Position numbers and translations under genes: made by a program
Part shown: one piece after another, positions 8,210-16,475 of the stretch
Layout: each line of letters starts with the position of its first letter
Position numbering within the stretch: position 1 is the stretch's first letter
The notes under the pieces: generated by a model
What the model was told of the DNA's origin: nothing
Databases searched by the model: none
What the model saw: the letters and a program-made list of their open reading frames with translations, nothing else
Assembly: GCF_030063335.1 (NCBI RefSeq)
Contig: NZ_JASISW010000017.1
Location: 1 to 64,000, forward strand
DNA: 64,000 nt
From: Rhodococcus sp. G-MC3
GTDB lineage: Bacteria; Actinomycetota; Actinomycetes; Mycobacteriales; Mycobacteriaceae
Direction of reading: 5' to 3'

Positions 8210-8689
8210 ATGATGGCAATCGCATTCGGTGAAGACGACGCCCTGGCTGCCTCTGATCGACGACCGCAAGCCGGACTACCTCGTGGGGACGTCATGAACC
8301 TCAATTTCGACGGTGAATCTGCCGTCGCCGACAGAGCTTCTGCACTCAGAGTGGCCCTCCGTGAGTGGCTTACCAGCCTCCAGGTTGCGCCGGACCGCGT
8401 GTACGACGTGGTGCTGGCTACCTACGAAGCATTGGCCAACGCCGTCGAACACGCCTACGTCCGCGACAGCGCACCCGGAACCCTCGACTTGCACGCTCGA
8501 TGTATGCCCAAGACCGGGTGGATCGAAGTGGTGGTTTCCGATCGGGGCGCGTGGGATGTTCACGCACCCGACTCGACCCGTGGCAGAGGCGTCCCGCTGA
8601 TGCACGCCCTCGCCGACTCCACCGCCGTCACATCCGATCACGACGGAACCACGGTTCGCCTGGTGTGGGACGCCCTCACTCCCGCCTAG
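8210..8689 (+). CDS. RsbW-like anti-sigma factor / HATPase, 159 aa
   Basis: A GHKL ATPase domain is visible: N box EALANAVEHAY near residue 74, G1 box VVSDRGAWD near residue 107, and G2 box STRGRGVPLMHALAD near residue 121. These identify a serine kinase of the RsbW/SpoIIAB class. The start may be 8210 or the in-frame ATG at 8294, which has a GTGGGGAC stretch upstream and would remove a 28-residue N-terminal tail lacking the fold. It pairs with the STAS protein just upstream in one transcription unit. Confidence 0.85.
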   Translation: MMAIAFGEDDALAASDRRPQAGLPRGDVMNLNFDGESAVADRASALRVALREWLTSLQVAPDRVYDVVLATYEALANAVEHAYVRDSAPGTLDLHARCMPKTGWIEVVVSDRGAWDVHAPDSTRGRGVPLMHALADSTAVTSDHDGTTVRLVWDALTPA

Positions 8690-8782
8690 AACGTGTGAAG
8701 TTCCCCCAAAATCCGGACACGCTCGCTGTGACGGAGCACAATCGGCTACCTCAGCAGTCACGGTGCCCGGGGGGAGGGGAAG

Positions 8783-10069
8783 ATGAATGCGCTTGTGCCG
8801 GGAACAGTTGTCGCGGGCAAATATCGCTTGCTCGGGAGGATGCGCAGTGTCGAGTGGGCGCAGTGGTGGATGGCCCGAGACCTCGCCACCGCAGCCGAGA
8901 TAACACTGACGTTCGTCCCTGTCGATGTCATCGAATCGAAGGACCGGTCGACCGGTGCGGTCCGACGGTATTGCGACCGCACCCTGGCTCTGTCCAGCCG
9001 AAACCTCCCCATTCGGGCAGTCGACGTGGTTCGTCCCTACGTCGTCGTCGCTGCCGGTGTGCCGCCTCCCACCACTCTGGAGGAATTCGGGCCTACATCA
9101 TCGGCCGCTGCAGTGCAGGCGGTGACCCATCTGGTGTCGGTTCTGCGAGCAGTGCATCGGCGAGGACGTACGGTCGCTCTGAATCATCCGACTCTGGTGC
9201 GGGTGACCGACGACTCTCTCGCTGTACTCGCCTGTCCTGCAGTCGGTTTCGGTTCCTCCACCGAGACCGAGCTGGTCGGGCTCGGTGCGGTACTGCACAC
9301 CATGCTCGTCGGCTACTGGCCATCGGCCATGGATCCTGCCCCGCCGGGACGCGTCGGCGCCGTGGCAGCCGAAGCCCGGGCAGGGCACTACGCGACTCTC
9401 GACGAGTTCGAAGCGGCGCTGGTCGACGCCACGACCGAACATGCACCGGCCAATCGGTGGACCGATACAGCCGGGGCGCGGACGATGTCGGTAGCACTGG
9501 CCTGCGCGGTACTGGCCGTGTTCGGCGCAGGCGGGTGGTACCTCTCGACCGCGGTGTTCGGCGGTGACTACGGAGACATCAACAATGTCGTCGCAATCCC
9601 GTCCCTGCCTGCTCCTACCACGACGCCACCGCCTGTAGCAGTCCTCCCCACCGGCGCCGAAGCGTGGTCGGCCGTCCGGGCTCCCGACAACTCCGATGAA
9701 GCAGGCCGTGCCGTGGACGCCGATCCGGCGACGTCCTGGTCCACCGACCGCTACCGCACGCCCTTCGCTGGAAGCGACGACGGAATCGGTGTGCTCGTGA
9801 CCTTCGCCGAACCCGTCGGCGTGAGCGAAGTCTGGGTGACGACGGCGCATCCGGGCACCGTCGTCGAAGTCAGGACGCCGCCCGACGCCGACGGCACGTT
9901 GGACTCCACCCGGATCCTCGCCTCGGGGGTTCTGAGCTTGGGGGCTACGCACATCCCCGTCGTTACACCCGAGACGTCGCGATCACTGCTGATCTGGGTC
10001 GCGAGACTCGCACCGTCCGGATCGCAGTTCGCCTCCGACTTCTCCGAGATCGGATTCACCGGGAGATGA
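8783..10069 (+). CDS. membrane-anchored pseudokinase-like protein with extracellular discoidin-like domain, 428 aa
   Basis: GGGGGGAGGGGAAG precedes the ATG. Residues 1-225 follow the lobe order of a Ser/Thr protein kinase (VVAGKYRLLGRM resembles a glycine-loop region, ELVGLGAVLHTMLVGYWP resembles the helix after the activation segment). No VAIK lysine, HRD or DFG motif is present, so it should not phosphorylate. A single transmembrane helix (about residues 234-254) and a Thr/Pro linker follow. The extracellular domain (about 285-428, with ATSWSTDRYRTPFAG) has the look of an F5/8 or discoidin-type fold. The same order, without kinase activity, occurs at the C-terminus of mycobacterial MviN/MurJ (Rv3910), but here it is a stand-alone gene. 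Confidence 0.7.
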   Translation: MNALVPGTVVAGKYRLLGRMRSVEWAQWWMARDLATAAEITLTFVPVDVIESKDRSTGAVRRYCDRTLALSSRNLPIRAVDVVRPYVVVAAGVPPPTTLEEFGPTSSAAAVQAVTHLVSVLRAVHRRGRTVALNHPTLVRVTDDSLAVLACPAVGFGSSTETELVGLGAVLHTMLVGYWPSAMDPAPPGRVGAVAAEARAGHYATLDEFEAALVDATTEHAPANRWTDTAGARTMSVALACAVLAVFGAGGWYLSTAVFGGDYGDINNVVAIPSLPAPTTTPPPVAVLPTGAEAWSAVRAPDNSDEAGRAVDADPATSWSTDRYRTPFAGSDDGIGVLVTFAEPVGVSEVWVTTAHPGTVVEVRTPPDADGTLDSTRILASGVLSLGATHIPVVTPETSRSLLIWVARLAPSGSQFASDFSEIGFTGR

Positions 10070-10137
10070 TGTCCAGGGCCCATGGTGTTCCACCGTCCGG
10101 CATGAGGAACAAAGCTTCGAGGCACTGGTTTCGAGCG

Positions 10138-10575
10138 TCAGGCCTCCAACTGCTTACGTAAGGTTGACTCGGTTTGGCGAATAGCCTGACCCACCACCGG
10201 CTCGACCAACGCGCCGAGCGCGCGGCCGGCGAGCCCACCGGGGAGCGAGTACGCGAACTTCACATCCAGACGTGTTCCGCCGTCGTCGGTGTCGGAGAAG
10301 GCCCACGTCGACGTGGTCGATATCCCGTCGATGGACGAGAGCGTCAACGACTCGTTCTCGATCCACTCGGTGACTCTGAGTGTGGAACGTAGTGTCTTGG
10401 GGCCGATCTGCATCGCCGCGGCGAACGTCGCACCGAGACCATGGCTGACGTCGCCGACCGGTTCGAACGAGCGAACCCCGAACATCCACTTCGGGATCGT
10501 TCGGTAATCGTCGACGTAGCCGAACGCGTGTGTTCGGGTGCAGTCCGATACTGCGGTGTGCTCGATCAGAGCCAT
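10138..10575 (-). CDS. SRPBCC (START-like) family protein, 145 aa
   Basis: The length and order of strands match polyketide-cyclase/START-like proteins: an N-terminal strand MALIEHTAVSDC, the helix with RTIPKWMFGV, the central strands ending FSDTDDGGTRLDVKFAYSLP, and a long C-terminal helix with ALVEPVVGQAIRQTESTLRK. The fold has a hydrophobic cavity for a lipid or aromatic ligand. It begins one base after the monooxygenase stop codon, so the two are co-translated and probably handle the same hydrophobic substrate. Confidence 0.8.
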   Translation of the reverse strand: MALIEHTAVSDCTRTHAFGYVDDYRTIPKWMFGVRSFEPVGDVSHGLGATFAAAMQIGPKTLRSTLRVTEWIENESLTLSSIDGISTTSTWAFSDTDDGGTRLDVKFAYSLPGGLAGRALGALVEPVVGQAIRQTESTLRKQLEA

Positions 10576-10576
10576 G

Positions 10577-12067
10577 TCAGACGCCTACCCTGTTGTAGGG
10601 GGTGCTGGTGTAGTTCTCGAGATCGAAGCCAGAGAGCTTGCGGCGCAACGACCCCGTCGACCACGGCCACGCCGCGAAATTCTTGCCGTTGGCATCGAGG
10701 TAGTAGCTGGCGCAGCCACCGCTGTTGAACACCGTGGCGCCGAGCGATTCCTGGACTGCGTCGTTGAACTCGCGGAAGGGTGCGTCGGCGATCTCGATCA
10801 CCTCCACTCCGGCGCGATCTGCCTGGATGATGCCGTCGACGATGTAGTCGAGCTGGGATTCGGCCAATCCGAGAAATGAGTTGTACACCAAGATGTTCGG
10901 GCCGAGCATGATGAATGCGTTCGGTGCGCCGGGCACGGTGGTGGCGAGATACGCTTCGGGACTGTCGACCCATTTGTCGGACAACAGGATTCCGTCATCG
11001 CTCCGGATCTTGGAAGCAATCGGTGGATGGCTGACATCGAACCCAGTGCCGAAGATGATGACGTCGACGTCGCGGGACGAGCCGTCGGATCCAATGAGCC
11101 GGTTGCCGTCGATCCTCACGAGAGCCTCGGGCAGAAGGTTTACGTTCGGCTCGGCCAACGCAGGGAGATATGTGTTGGACAGCAGCAATCGCTTGCATCC
11201 GAGGGTGAAGTCCGGTGTCAGCAACCTTCTCAGCTCGCGGTCGGGTATCTGGTGTGCCAACCAGGCGGTCCCGATCGGGGTAAGCAACCGAGCTGTGTGC
11301 TCGCGCCGCATCACAGCGGTCAGAGTCCGGAGGATGACGTCGATGCCCTGGCGCAGCACTCGCTGCGCGATGGGTGCACGACGGAACAGGGAGTGAGCCA
11401 CCGCGGGGAAAGTGAAGTCGAGGCGCGGAACCACCCACGACGGAGTTCGCTGAAAGACGTACAGAGACTCGACGATCGGCTGGATCTCGGGAATGAACTG
11501 CACGGCGGAGGCGCCGGTTCCGATGACGGCGACGCGTTTACCTTCGAGGTCGACGTCGTGATTCCATCGGGCGGAATGGAAGATCTCGCCCTCGAAGTTC
11601 TCGATACCGGGAACCTCGGGCGTCTTCGGGTCGGTGATGGGTCCGGCCGCGAAAATGACGTACTGCGCGTTGTATCGGCCGGCAGTGGTGTCGACGATCC
11701 ATTTCCGGAGCTCGCTCGACCAGCGAGCTTCGATCACCTCGGTGTCGGTCCTGATCCAGGGTGCGAGGCCGAGTGAGTCGACGGTGTTCTCGATGTACTC
11801 GAGCAGCTCGGGTTGCTTGGCGAAATTGCTGCGCCAGGAGGGGTTCGGATTGAAGGAGAACGAATAGACGGGTGACGGGATGTCGACTCCGCATCCCGGA
11901 TAGGTGTTCTCTCGCCAGACCCCACCGACGCGGGAGGCTTTCTCCAGCACGACGAAGTCGGTGATGCCTGCGGCGCGCAGCTTCGCGGCGGCGGCGATGC
12001 CGGACAGACCGGCGCCGACGACCAAGACCTTGACGGTGTCATCGGATGGGGGATGGTGTGCGGACAT
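10577..12067 (-). CDS. flavin-containing (Baeyer-Villiger-type) monooxygenase, 496 aa
   Basis: Two Rossmann motifs are present: GAGLSGIAAAAKL near residue 20 for FAD and GTGASAVQ near residue 185 for NADPH. Between them FEGEIFHSARW fits the class B monooxygenase fingerprint FxGxxxHxxxW, except that the residue after Trp is Asn instead of Pro or Asp. The FGTGFDV motif near residue 345 supports the family. These enzymes insert oxygen into ketones or oxidise heteroatoms. I use the ATG at 12067; a TTG two codons upstream is also possible. The gene is followed at once by the SRPBCC gene. Confidence 0.85.
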   Translation of the reverse strand: MSAHHPPSDDTVKVLVVGAGLSGIAAAAKLRAAGITDFVVLEKASRVGGVWRENTYPGCGVDIPSPVYSFSFNPNPSWRSNFAKQPELLEYIENTVDSLGLAPWIRTDTEVIEARWSSELRKWIVDTTAGRYNAQYVIFAAGPITDPKTPEVPGIENFEGEIFHSARWNHDVDLEGKRVAVIGTGASAVQFIPEIQPIVESLYVFQRTPSWVVPRLDFTFPAVAHSLFRRAPIAQRVLRQGIDVILRTLTAVMRREHTARLLTPIGTAWLAHQIPDRELRRLLTPDFTLGCKRLLLSNTYLPALAEPNVNLLPEALVRIDGNRLIGSDGSSRDVDVIIFGTGFDVSHPPIASKIRSDDGILLSDKWVDSPEAYLATTVPGAPNAFIMLGPNILVYNSFLGLAESQLDYIVDGIIQADRAGVEVIEIADAPFREFNDAVQESLGATVFNSGGCASYYLDANGKNFAAWPWSTGSLRRKLSGFDLENYTSTPYNRVGV

Positions 12068-12080
12068 GCACAAGACGATA

Positions 12081-12101
12081 CATGTAACTAGTATTTACAC
12101 A
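12081..12101. promoter_or_regulatory. AT-rich palindrome upstream of the monooxygenase
   Basis: TGTAA (12083-12087) and TTACA (12095-12099) are inverted around a 7-base spacer, inside an unusually AT-rich stretch 14-35 bases before the monooxygenase start. The position suggests a repressor site overlapping the promoter. No regulator gene is adjacent. Confidence 0.4.
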
Positions 12102-12217
12102 TATATTTTCCGGAATGATTGTGAAGTATTACGGTCCTCGATTCACGCACGACGATGGCGAGAGAAACAAAACCGATACTTCGATACCGCTGTTCCGCGT
12201 CGGACGAGCGAGACGAA

Positions 12218-12586
12218 CTACCTGGTGGTGGTCGCCGACTCCGACTCCGACGCTTTGCTCGTCCGGGGACGCTCTCGTGACGTCCTCGTGGTGGATTGAG
12301 CGGTGGACTTTGCCGTGGACTGGGCGGTTGTGCTGCTGGGGGCCGGCGTCGTGGTGGTGACGCGGGGAGTGGTCGGTACCGCCACCTGCCACGTCGGTGA
12401 CGGAGGAACAACGATTCCCGAGCTCGTCGCGTTGACGGCAGTGCTGAGGTCCGAGCGCAGTGCGGGTGGCGCGACCTTGGTGTCCGAGTCGTCGAAGGCG
12501 CCGCCGAGGGCGCCGATCGTCAGGCCAACCGTCACGGCGAGCCCCGCGACTGCCACCGCGGACACTGCGATGACTTTGTCGCGCAT
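12218..12586 (-). CDS. membrane-anchored Thr/Ser-rich surface protein, 122 aa
   Basis: The ATG at 12586 follows AAGGGATCTCACTAG. A helix at residues 5-29 (VIAVSAVAVAGLAVTVGLTIGA in part) is an uncleaved anchor or signal peptide. The remaining 90 residues are low complexity, with a run of STTAQSTAKSTAQSTTRTS close to the end. This is a typical composition for a wall-spanning stalk without a folded domain. Function unknown. Confidence 0.65.
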   Translation of the reverse strand: MRDKVIAVSAVAVAGLAVTVGLTIGALGGAFDDSDTKVAPPALRSDLSTAVNATSSGIVVPPSPTWQVAVPTTPRVTTTTPAPSSTTAQSTAKSTAQSTTRTSRERPRTSKASESESATTTR

Positions 12587-12677
12587 CTAGTGAGATCCCT
12601 TTTTCTCCGGTTGCCACGTCGGTCCCAGCGGCACTGTTGCCCAGGACGCTACCGCAGATCGGAGGGGCTGGCTGTGC

Positions 12678-12905
12678 TCAGCTGGCGACCGCAGCGTTGC
12701 CTCGACCGCCGCCGAATCGGTGTTCCCAGACGTCACCAACGAGACGGTGGCCCTGCCATCGGCGTCCACGAAGCGCCTTACGATGCTCGGTGGTCGTCCG
12801 CACGGCCCATGTCATGGCCTTGCTATCGGTGGACAGCTCCGCCTCGGCGAGCAGTTCGTCGTCCTCGGTACGTACCTGATACATCGGCATGAGCACATCA
12901 TGCAC
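12678..12905 (-). CDS. small hypothetical protein, up to 75 aa
   Basis: A leftward frame whose product reads like a small soluble protein: MYQVRTEDDELLAEAELSTD followed by a basic, Trp- and His-containing half (WQGHRLVGDVWEHRF). The best start may be an internal ATG (12890 or 12884), because no ribosome-binding site precedes 12905. A 60-codon frame at 12587-12769 overlaps it in another phase and I consider it a shadow. No family recognised. Confidence 0.45.
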   Translation of the reverse strand: MHDVLMPMYQVRTEDDELLAEAELSTDSKAMTWAVRTTTEHRKALRGRRWQGHRLVGDVWEHRFGGGRGNAAVAS

Positions 12906-13016
12906 GACGACAACCAGTCGCGCTCGGCCTTGAATTTATGCGGACCGTCGCATCGCTTGGTAACTGCCACACAGCATTCGAGCTTTCATTCAGCCGGTAT
13001 GCAAACGGGCCGGCAG

Positions 13017-13520
13017 TCAGCAGACGCGAAGAATTGTAGGTAAAGCGTCGGCGATCTGCTGGCCGATCAATTCATACGTTTCACGCTCCCGGCGGTACGG
13101 ATCCTCGATATCCAGAGCACCCACCTGATGCCGCGCCCGGGCGTCGGCGACCTCGTCGACAGTTCGAGCGCCGGCCACCTCGACGAGCGAGGCGGCCTCG
13201 AGGAGGGTGAAGGTTCGTCGCAGTTTGCGCGGAGCGATAGCGAGCACCGCATCGCGATGGCGGGCGGTCATCGTCAAAATCAGATCCGCCTCGTCCGCAA
13301 TCTTCGCCGTGAGACGCCGTGCGACAAATCCCTCGGATTCGCCGCCGAGTTGATGCAGAACAGACGCCGCCTCCTCGTCCATCGCATGCCCGACGAGGCC
13401 GTGTGTACCCGCGCTGGACGACGTCACGTCCAGGCCGCCCTCGTCTGAATACGCCACCGCGAGTCGTTCGGCGGTAGGAGATCGGCAGATGTTCCCGGTA
13501 CAAACGAAGAGGACATGCAC
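13017..13520 (-). CDS. low-molecular-weight protein-tyrosine phosphatase, 167 aa
   Basis: The N-terminus MHVLFVCTGNICRSPTAE contains the C-x5-R-S phosphatase loop with nucleophile Cys7 and Arg13. The general-acid motif appears near residue 141 as IEDPYRRE. Length fits the family. Family knowledge: these enzymes (PtpA-like or Wzb-like) dephosphorylate tyrosine kinases of capsule export or act as secreted effectors. An envelope-glycan locus begins about 3 kb downstream, but the genes are not contiguous, so a regulatory link is only a suggestion. Confidence 0.9.
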   Translation of the reverse strand: MHVLFVCTGNICRSPTAERLAVAYSDEGGLDVTSSSAGTHGLVGHAMDEEAASVLHQLGGESEGFVARRLTAKIADEADLILTMTARHRDAVLAIAPRKLRRTFTLLEAASLVEVAGARTVDEVADARARHQVGALDIEDPYRRERETYELIGQQIADALPTILRVC

Positions 13521-13553
13521 GGCGCAACAGTAATGCCCGCGGCATCACCTGAA

Positions 13554-13610
13554 GCATTCCGCAGGCTCCACGCCCGGCCCCTGGGGCATTCCGCAGGCTC
13601 CACGCCCGGC
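13554..13610. repeat. tandem direct repeat, two 25-base copies
   Basis: An identical 25-base unit starting GCATTCCGCAGGCTCC occurs at 13554-13578 and 13586-13610, a period of 32 bases. It sits just upstream of the phosphatase start and about 115 bases before the Hsp70-like gene. It may be a dispersed intergenic repeat or a paired protein-binding site. Confidence 0.7.
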
Positions 13611-13725
13611 ACCAATCGCATTCGGGGAACGGTCACGCTACAGTGAGGCCCGAGCGGGGGCTTCGAGACTGGATCGTTATCTATCCTGTCGGCGAGTCCC
13701 TTCGCGCATCCAAGTGAGGCAGGTC

Positions 13726-15093
13726 ATGGCAGAGGTTCTCGGGGTATCGGTAGGAGCGAGTGCTGTCCGCATGGCGCGCCCCGACCTTCGCCTCCATACA
13801 TCGGGTGAGCGTGAGCTGGACTTTCACAACGACACCGTCGACGCCCACTTCGATCGCGCCGAGGAAGTCGCCGCAGAATCCATCGGTGTCGTTCTCTCGC
13901 AGAGCAACGGCGATAGGTATGTCGAAGCGACCGGAGTCGCCTACCGAGACCAGCAACAGTTCGGCGACATCCAGCAGGCCATGATGGAGCAGCGGCTCTA
14001 CAACTACCGGCTCGTGCCCGAGGCTAGAGCGGCACTCGCCTACCTCGAAGCGACTGGCGAGATCGGCAACTTCTCCACCATCGCGCTCTACGACCTCGGC
14101 AGCTCGGGCCTGACCATCACCGTCGTCGACCGTGCGTCGGGAGATGTCCTGCTCGCTGAGCGGACCACCGACATCAGTGGCTCGGACTTCGATCGTCTTA
14201 TCTGCGACAACCAGCTGGCCAAGCAGGGCGTCGATCTGGACAACGCGGTCGGCATCGCGGAATTCACCACGCGATGCCGGATCGCCAAGGAACAACTCTC
14301 CACCTCGGGTGCGGTGTGCCTACCCGGTGACTCCGGCGTGATCCTCATCTCCCGTGAGTCGTTCGAGGCTCTCGTGACCGTTCCGATCGAGTACTCGGCG
14401 CGGCTGGTTCGAGATGTCATCACCCGGTCTCCGCAGCGCGTCGACGCACTGTTCCTCGTCGGCGGTGGAGCTCGCATTCCACTCGTCGAGGCAATCCTGC
14501 GGTCCTGGACGGGCCTTCCCGTCGTCGCGCCCGCAGATCCCGAGGCCGTGGCAGCCAAAGGCGCTGCTCTGCTCGCAACCCCGGTGAACAACGTCCCGCC
14601 GCCGAACAACCCAGCCCGAACCGCTCACTCGTCCTCGAACGGTGGCGCTACCGCACTGACCGGTGCACCCGAATGGCTCAGCCCGGAACCGGTGGACCGT
14701 TCGGTCACCTCCAAACGAAAGATCCGTGGCGCTGCGCTGGTTGCCGGCGGTCTCGCGGCCGTTGCCGCGTTGGGTTTGACGCTCGGCTACGGGGGGTCCG
14801 AAGATTCGACGAGTGCGCCCGCCGACAACGAGCAGCCCTTGACTTCCGCGGCCCCGTCCACGACGCGTTCGGCGCCGACCACGACTGTGACGACGCCACC
14901 GCCCGTCACCACAACGGTTGCGCCTGCTCCAGTGGAACCCGCTCCCGTCGAGACATACGAGGAACCGCAGTACGAAGAGCCTGCACCTGCGCCGCCTCCA
15001 GCCCCGGCTCCGCTGATTCCGGGTCTGCCGCAGTTCCAGCTCCCGCAGATCCAGCTGCCGCCGCCCCCGGTCTTCCAACTTCCACGTTTCTAG
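13726..15093 (+). CDS. membrane-anchored Hsp70-like protein (paralog 1), 455 aa
   Basis: I place the start at ATG 13726, preceded by GAGGCAGG, over a GTG four codons upstream. Residues 1-285 form an Hsp70/actin-type ATPase. The first phosphate loop is divergent (VLGVSVGASAVRM), the second is LYDLGSSGLTITVVD near 122-136, and the adenosine loop is FLVGGGARIPLVEAI near 244-258. There is no substrate-binding domain. One transmembrane helix (about 333-355) leads to an outer tail of about 95 residues rich in Pro, Thr and Gln with repeated LPQ(F/I)QLP units. It most resembles the paralog at 36243-38045 within this window. Confidence 0.85.
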   Translation: MAEVLGVSVGASAVRMARPDLRLHTSGERELDFHNDTVDAHFDRAEEVAAESIGVVLSQSNGDRYVEATGVAYRDQQQFGDIQQAMMEQRLYNYRLVPEARAALAYLEATGEIGNFSTIALYDLGSSGLTITVVDRASGDVLLAERTTDISGSDFDRLICDNQLAKQGVDLDNAVGIAEFTTRCRIAKEQLSTSGAVCLPGDSGVILISRESFEALVTVPIEYSARLVRDVITRSPQRVDALFLVGGGARIPLVEAILRSWTGLPVVAPADPEAVAAKGAALLATPVNNVPPPNNPARTAHSSSNGGATALTGAPEWLSPEPVDRSVTSKRKIRGAALVAGGLAAVAALGLTLGYGGSEDSTSAPADNEQPLTSAAPSTTRSAPTTTVTTPPPVTTTVAPAPVEPAPVETYEEPQYEEPAPAPPPAPAPLIPGLPQFQLPQIQLPPPPVFQLPRF

Positions 15094-15143
15094 CGTCCCG
15101 GGAACCAGGCACACACTCTGCTGACTTCTCGCCCCGAATCACG

Positions 15144-16154
15144 TCAGGGCGAGTCGCCAGAAAGGTGCTCCGTCCGACCTGTTGGCAGTCGTAGGTTGGC
15201 CATCACTGCCAGATGGTCGGAGCCGGGTATCGACACCGGCGCCACGTTGAGGGCGTCGACGCTGTCGCTGACCACCACGTGATCGAGTTGAGCCAGCGGA
15301 CGGTCGGACGGGAACGTGCGGAACAGGCCTGCCCCCGCCATTCCGGCCGCGTCCCCGAACCCGTCGGTCGCCAGATCTCGGAACTGGCGGTGGTCCCACG
15401 TGGCATTGAAGTCACCCGCGACGAGAACGGTCTTCGTGTAGTTGTCCATCCCGGTCCGCATCTTCTCGAGGTCGGCTGCCCACTCGACGGCGTGGCGCGG
15501 GGTCGCAGGCGACATCGCGTGAAACGACACGACCGTCAGGTCGACGCCGTCGATGGTGGTGTCGGCTTGGACTGGGACGAAACCGAAGCCCTCGAGTCGG
15601 GTTCCGCCGGTGAGCGGAGTTTTGCTCCACAGTCCGGTGCCGTCGGCGACCGGTAACGCAGCAGTGAAGCTGTAGGGGAGCAATTTCTCCACCCCGGCCG
15701 ACGTGAGATCGTCCACCTCGTCCTGGGTCAGCTCTTGGACCGCGAGAATGTCGGCGTCGCTTGCTTCCACCTGCGCCACGATCGACCTCGCATCCGCCTC
15801 GCCGTGTCCGGCATTGATGGTCAGAACGGTCATCTCGGGTCCGGTTGCGACCTGTTCGTCGGTCGCGAAACGCGGAACCTGAATCCCAGCCAGCGCTACC
15901 GTCACGATCAGTGCCACCAGTAATCCAACGCGCGACCTCGCCGCGGCGAAAACGACTGCGGCGACGGCTGTAGGGATGGCGGCGAACTGCATGCCCACCA
16001 TGACCGCAACCAGAGTGATCTGCGTCACATTTAGTTGGCGAACAATGGTGAATACCACTGCCAGCGCCAGGATCGACCACGCGATCACCAGTGCCGATCC
16101 GCGCACGACGCGTGCCACTCTGCCGCCTCCGGTTGGTCGAGCCGCAAGCGGCAA
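15144..16154 (-). CDS. membrane endonuclease/exonuclease/phosphatase family protein, 336 aa
   Basis: Three N-terminal hydrophobic helices (about residues 18-38, 44-65 and 75-92) precede an EEP domain. Visible motifs are the metal-binding VQELTQ near residue 138, VAGDFNATWDH near 245, LDHVVVS near 292 and SDHLAV near 314, which together form the DNase I-like active site. This layout resembles VanJ-like proteins, named for teicoplanin resistance, which are envelope phosphatases or phosphodiesterases. It converges with Hsp70-like paralog 1. The substrate is unknown. Confidence 0.85.
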   Translation of the reverse strand: MPLAARPTGGGRVARVVRGSALVIAWSILALAVVFTIVRQLNVTQITLVAVMVGMQFAAIPTAVAAVVFAAARSRVGLLVALIVTVALAGIQVPRFATDEQVATGPEMTVLTINAGHGEADARSIVAQVEASDADILAVQELTQDEVDDLTSAGVEKLLPYSFTAALPVADGTGLWSKTPLTGGTRLEGFGFVPVQADTTIDGVDLTVVSFHAMSPATPRHAVEWAADLEKMRTGMDNYTKTVLVAGDFNATWDHRQFRDLATDGFGDAAGMAGAGLFRTFPSDRPLAQLDHVVVSDSVDALNVAPVSIPGSDHLAVMANLRLPTGRTEHLSGDSP

Positions 16155-16186
16155 TCCAGTAGTTCTTCAGTGATTAGACTTGGCGT

Positions 16187-16333
16187 ATGCCCAGCTCAGA
16201 CACGGTATGTAAGTGTGGTCATCAGCGGACCGCGCATCAGCATTACCGCCGAGGAAGCGACTGCTCCCTCTGTGAATGCCATCGTTTCCGTCGTCCAGTA
16301 CTAACCTTGCTGACGGGCCGAGCGGATCGTTAG
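16187..16333 (+). CDS. small zinc-ribbon protein, 48 aa
   Basis: An ATG at 16187 opens a 48-codon frame ending in TAG. The product contains CKCGHQRTAHQHYRRGSDC followed by SLCEC and HRF. The cysteine pairs C-x-C and C-x2-C-x-C with the two histidines look like a compact metal-binding site, and the HYRRGSDC-x2-C-x-C pattern is one I associate with a short protein widespread in actinobacteria. It is too short for routine gene calling. Role unknown; nucleic-acid binding is possible. Confidence 0.7.
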   Translation: MPSSDTVCKCGHQRTAHQHYRRGSDCSLCECHRFRRPVLTLLTGRADR

Positions 16334-16475
16334 CCGATCTACCTCTAAGCGATCGTACCGCCCAAAATTGGGCGGTAAACATACCGATTGGTTAGAATCA
16401 TGGTGGTAAATCTAGGCAATACGGGCAATTCGGCATGGAGACCGTGAGCTTGTGATCGAAGCGGGAGGCACGGTC

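Noticed and set aside
12587..12769. 60-codon leftward frame ending next to the surface-protein start
   Set aside because: It overlaps the more protein-like frame at 12678-12905 and has no ribosome-binding site or motif.
13726..15093. Interpretation as the housekeeping chaperone DnaK
   Set aside because: There is no substrate-binding domain, the first phosphate loop is divergent, and a transmembrane helix with a proline-rich tail follows.
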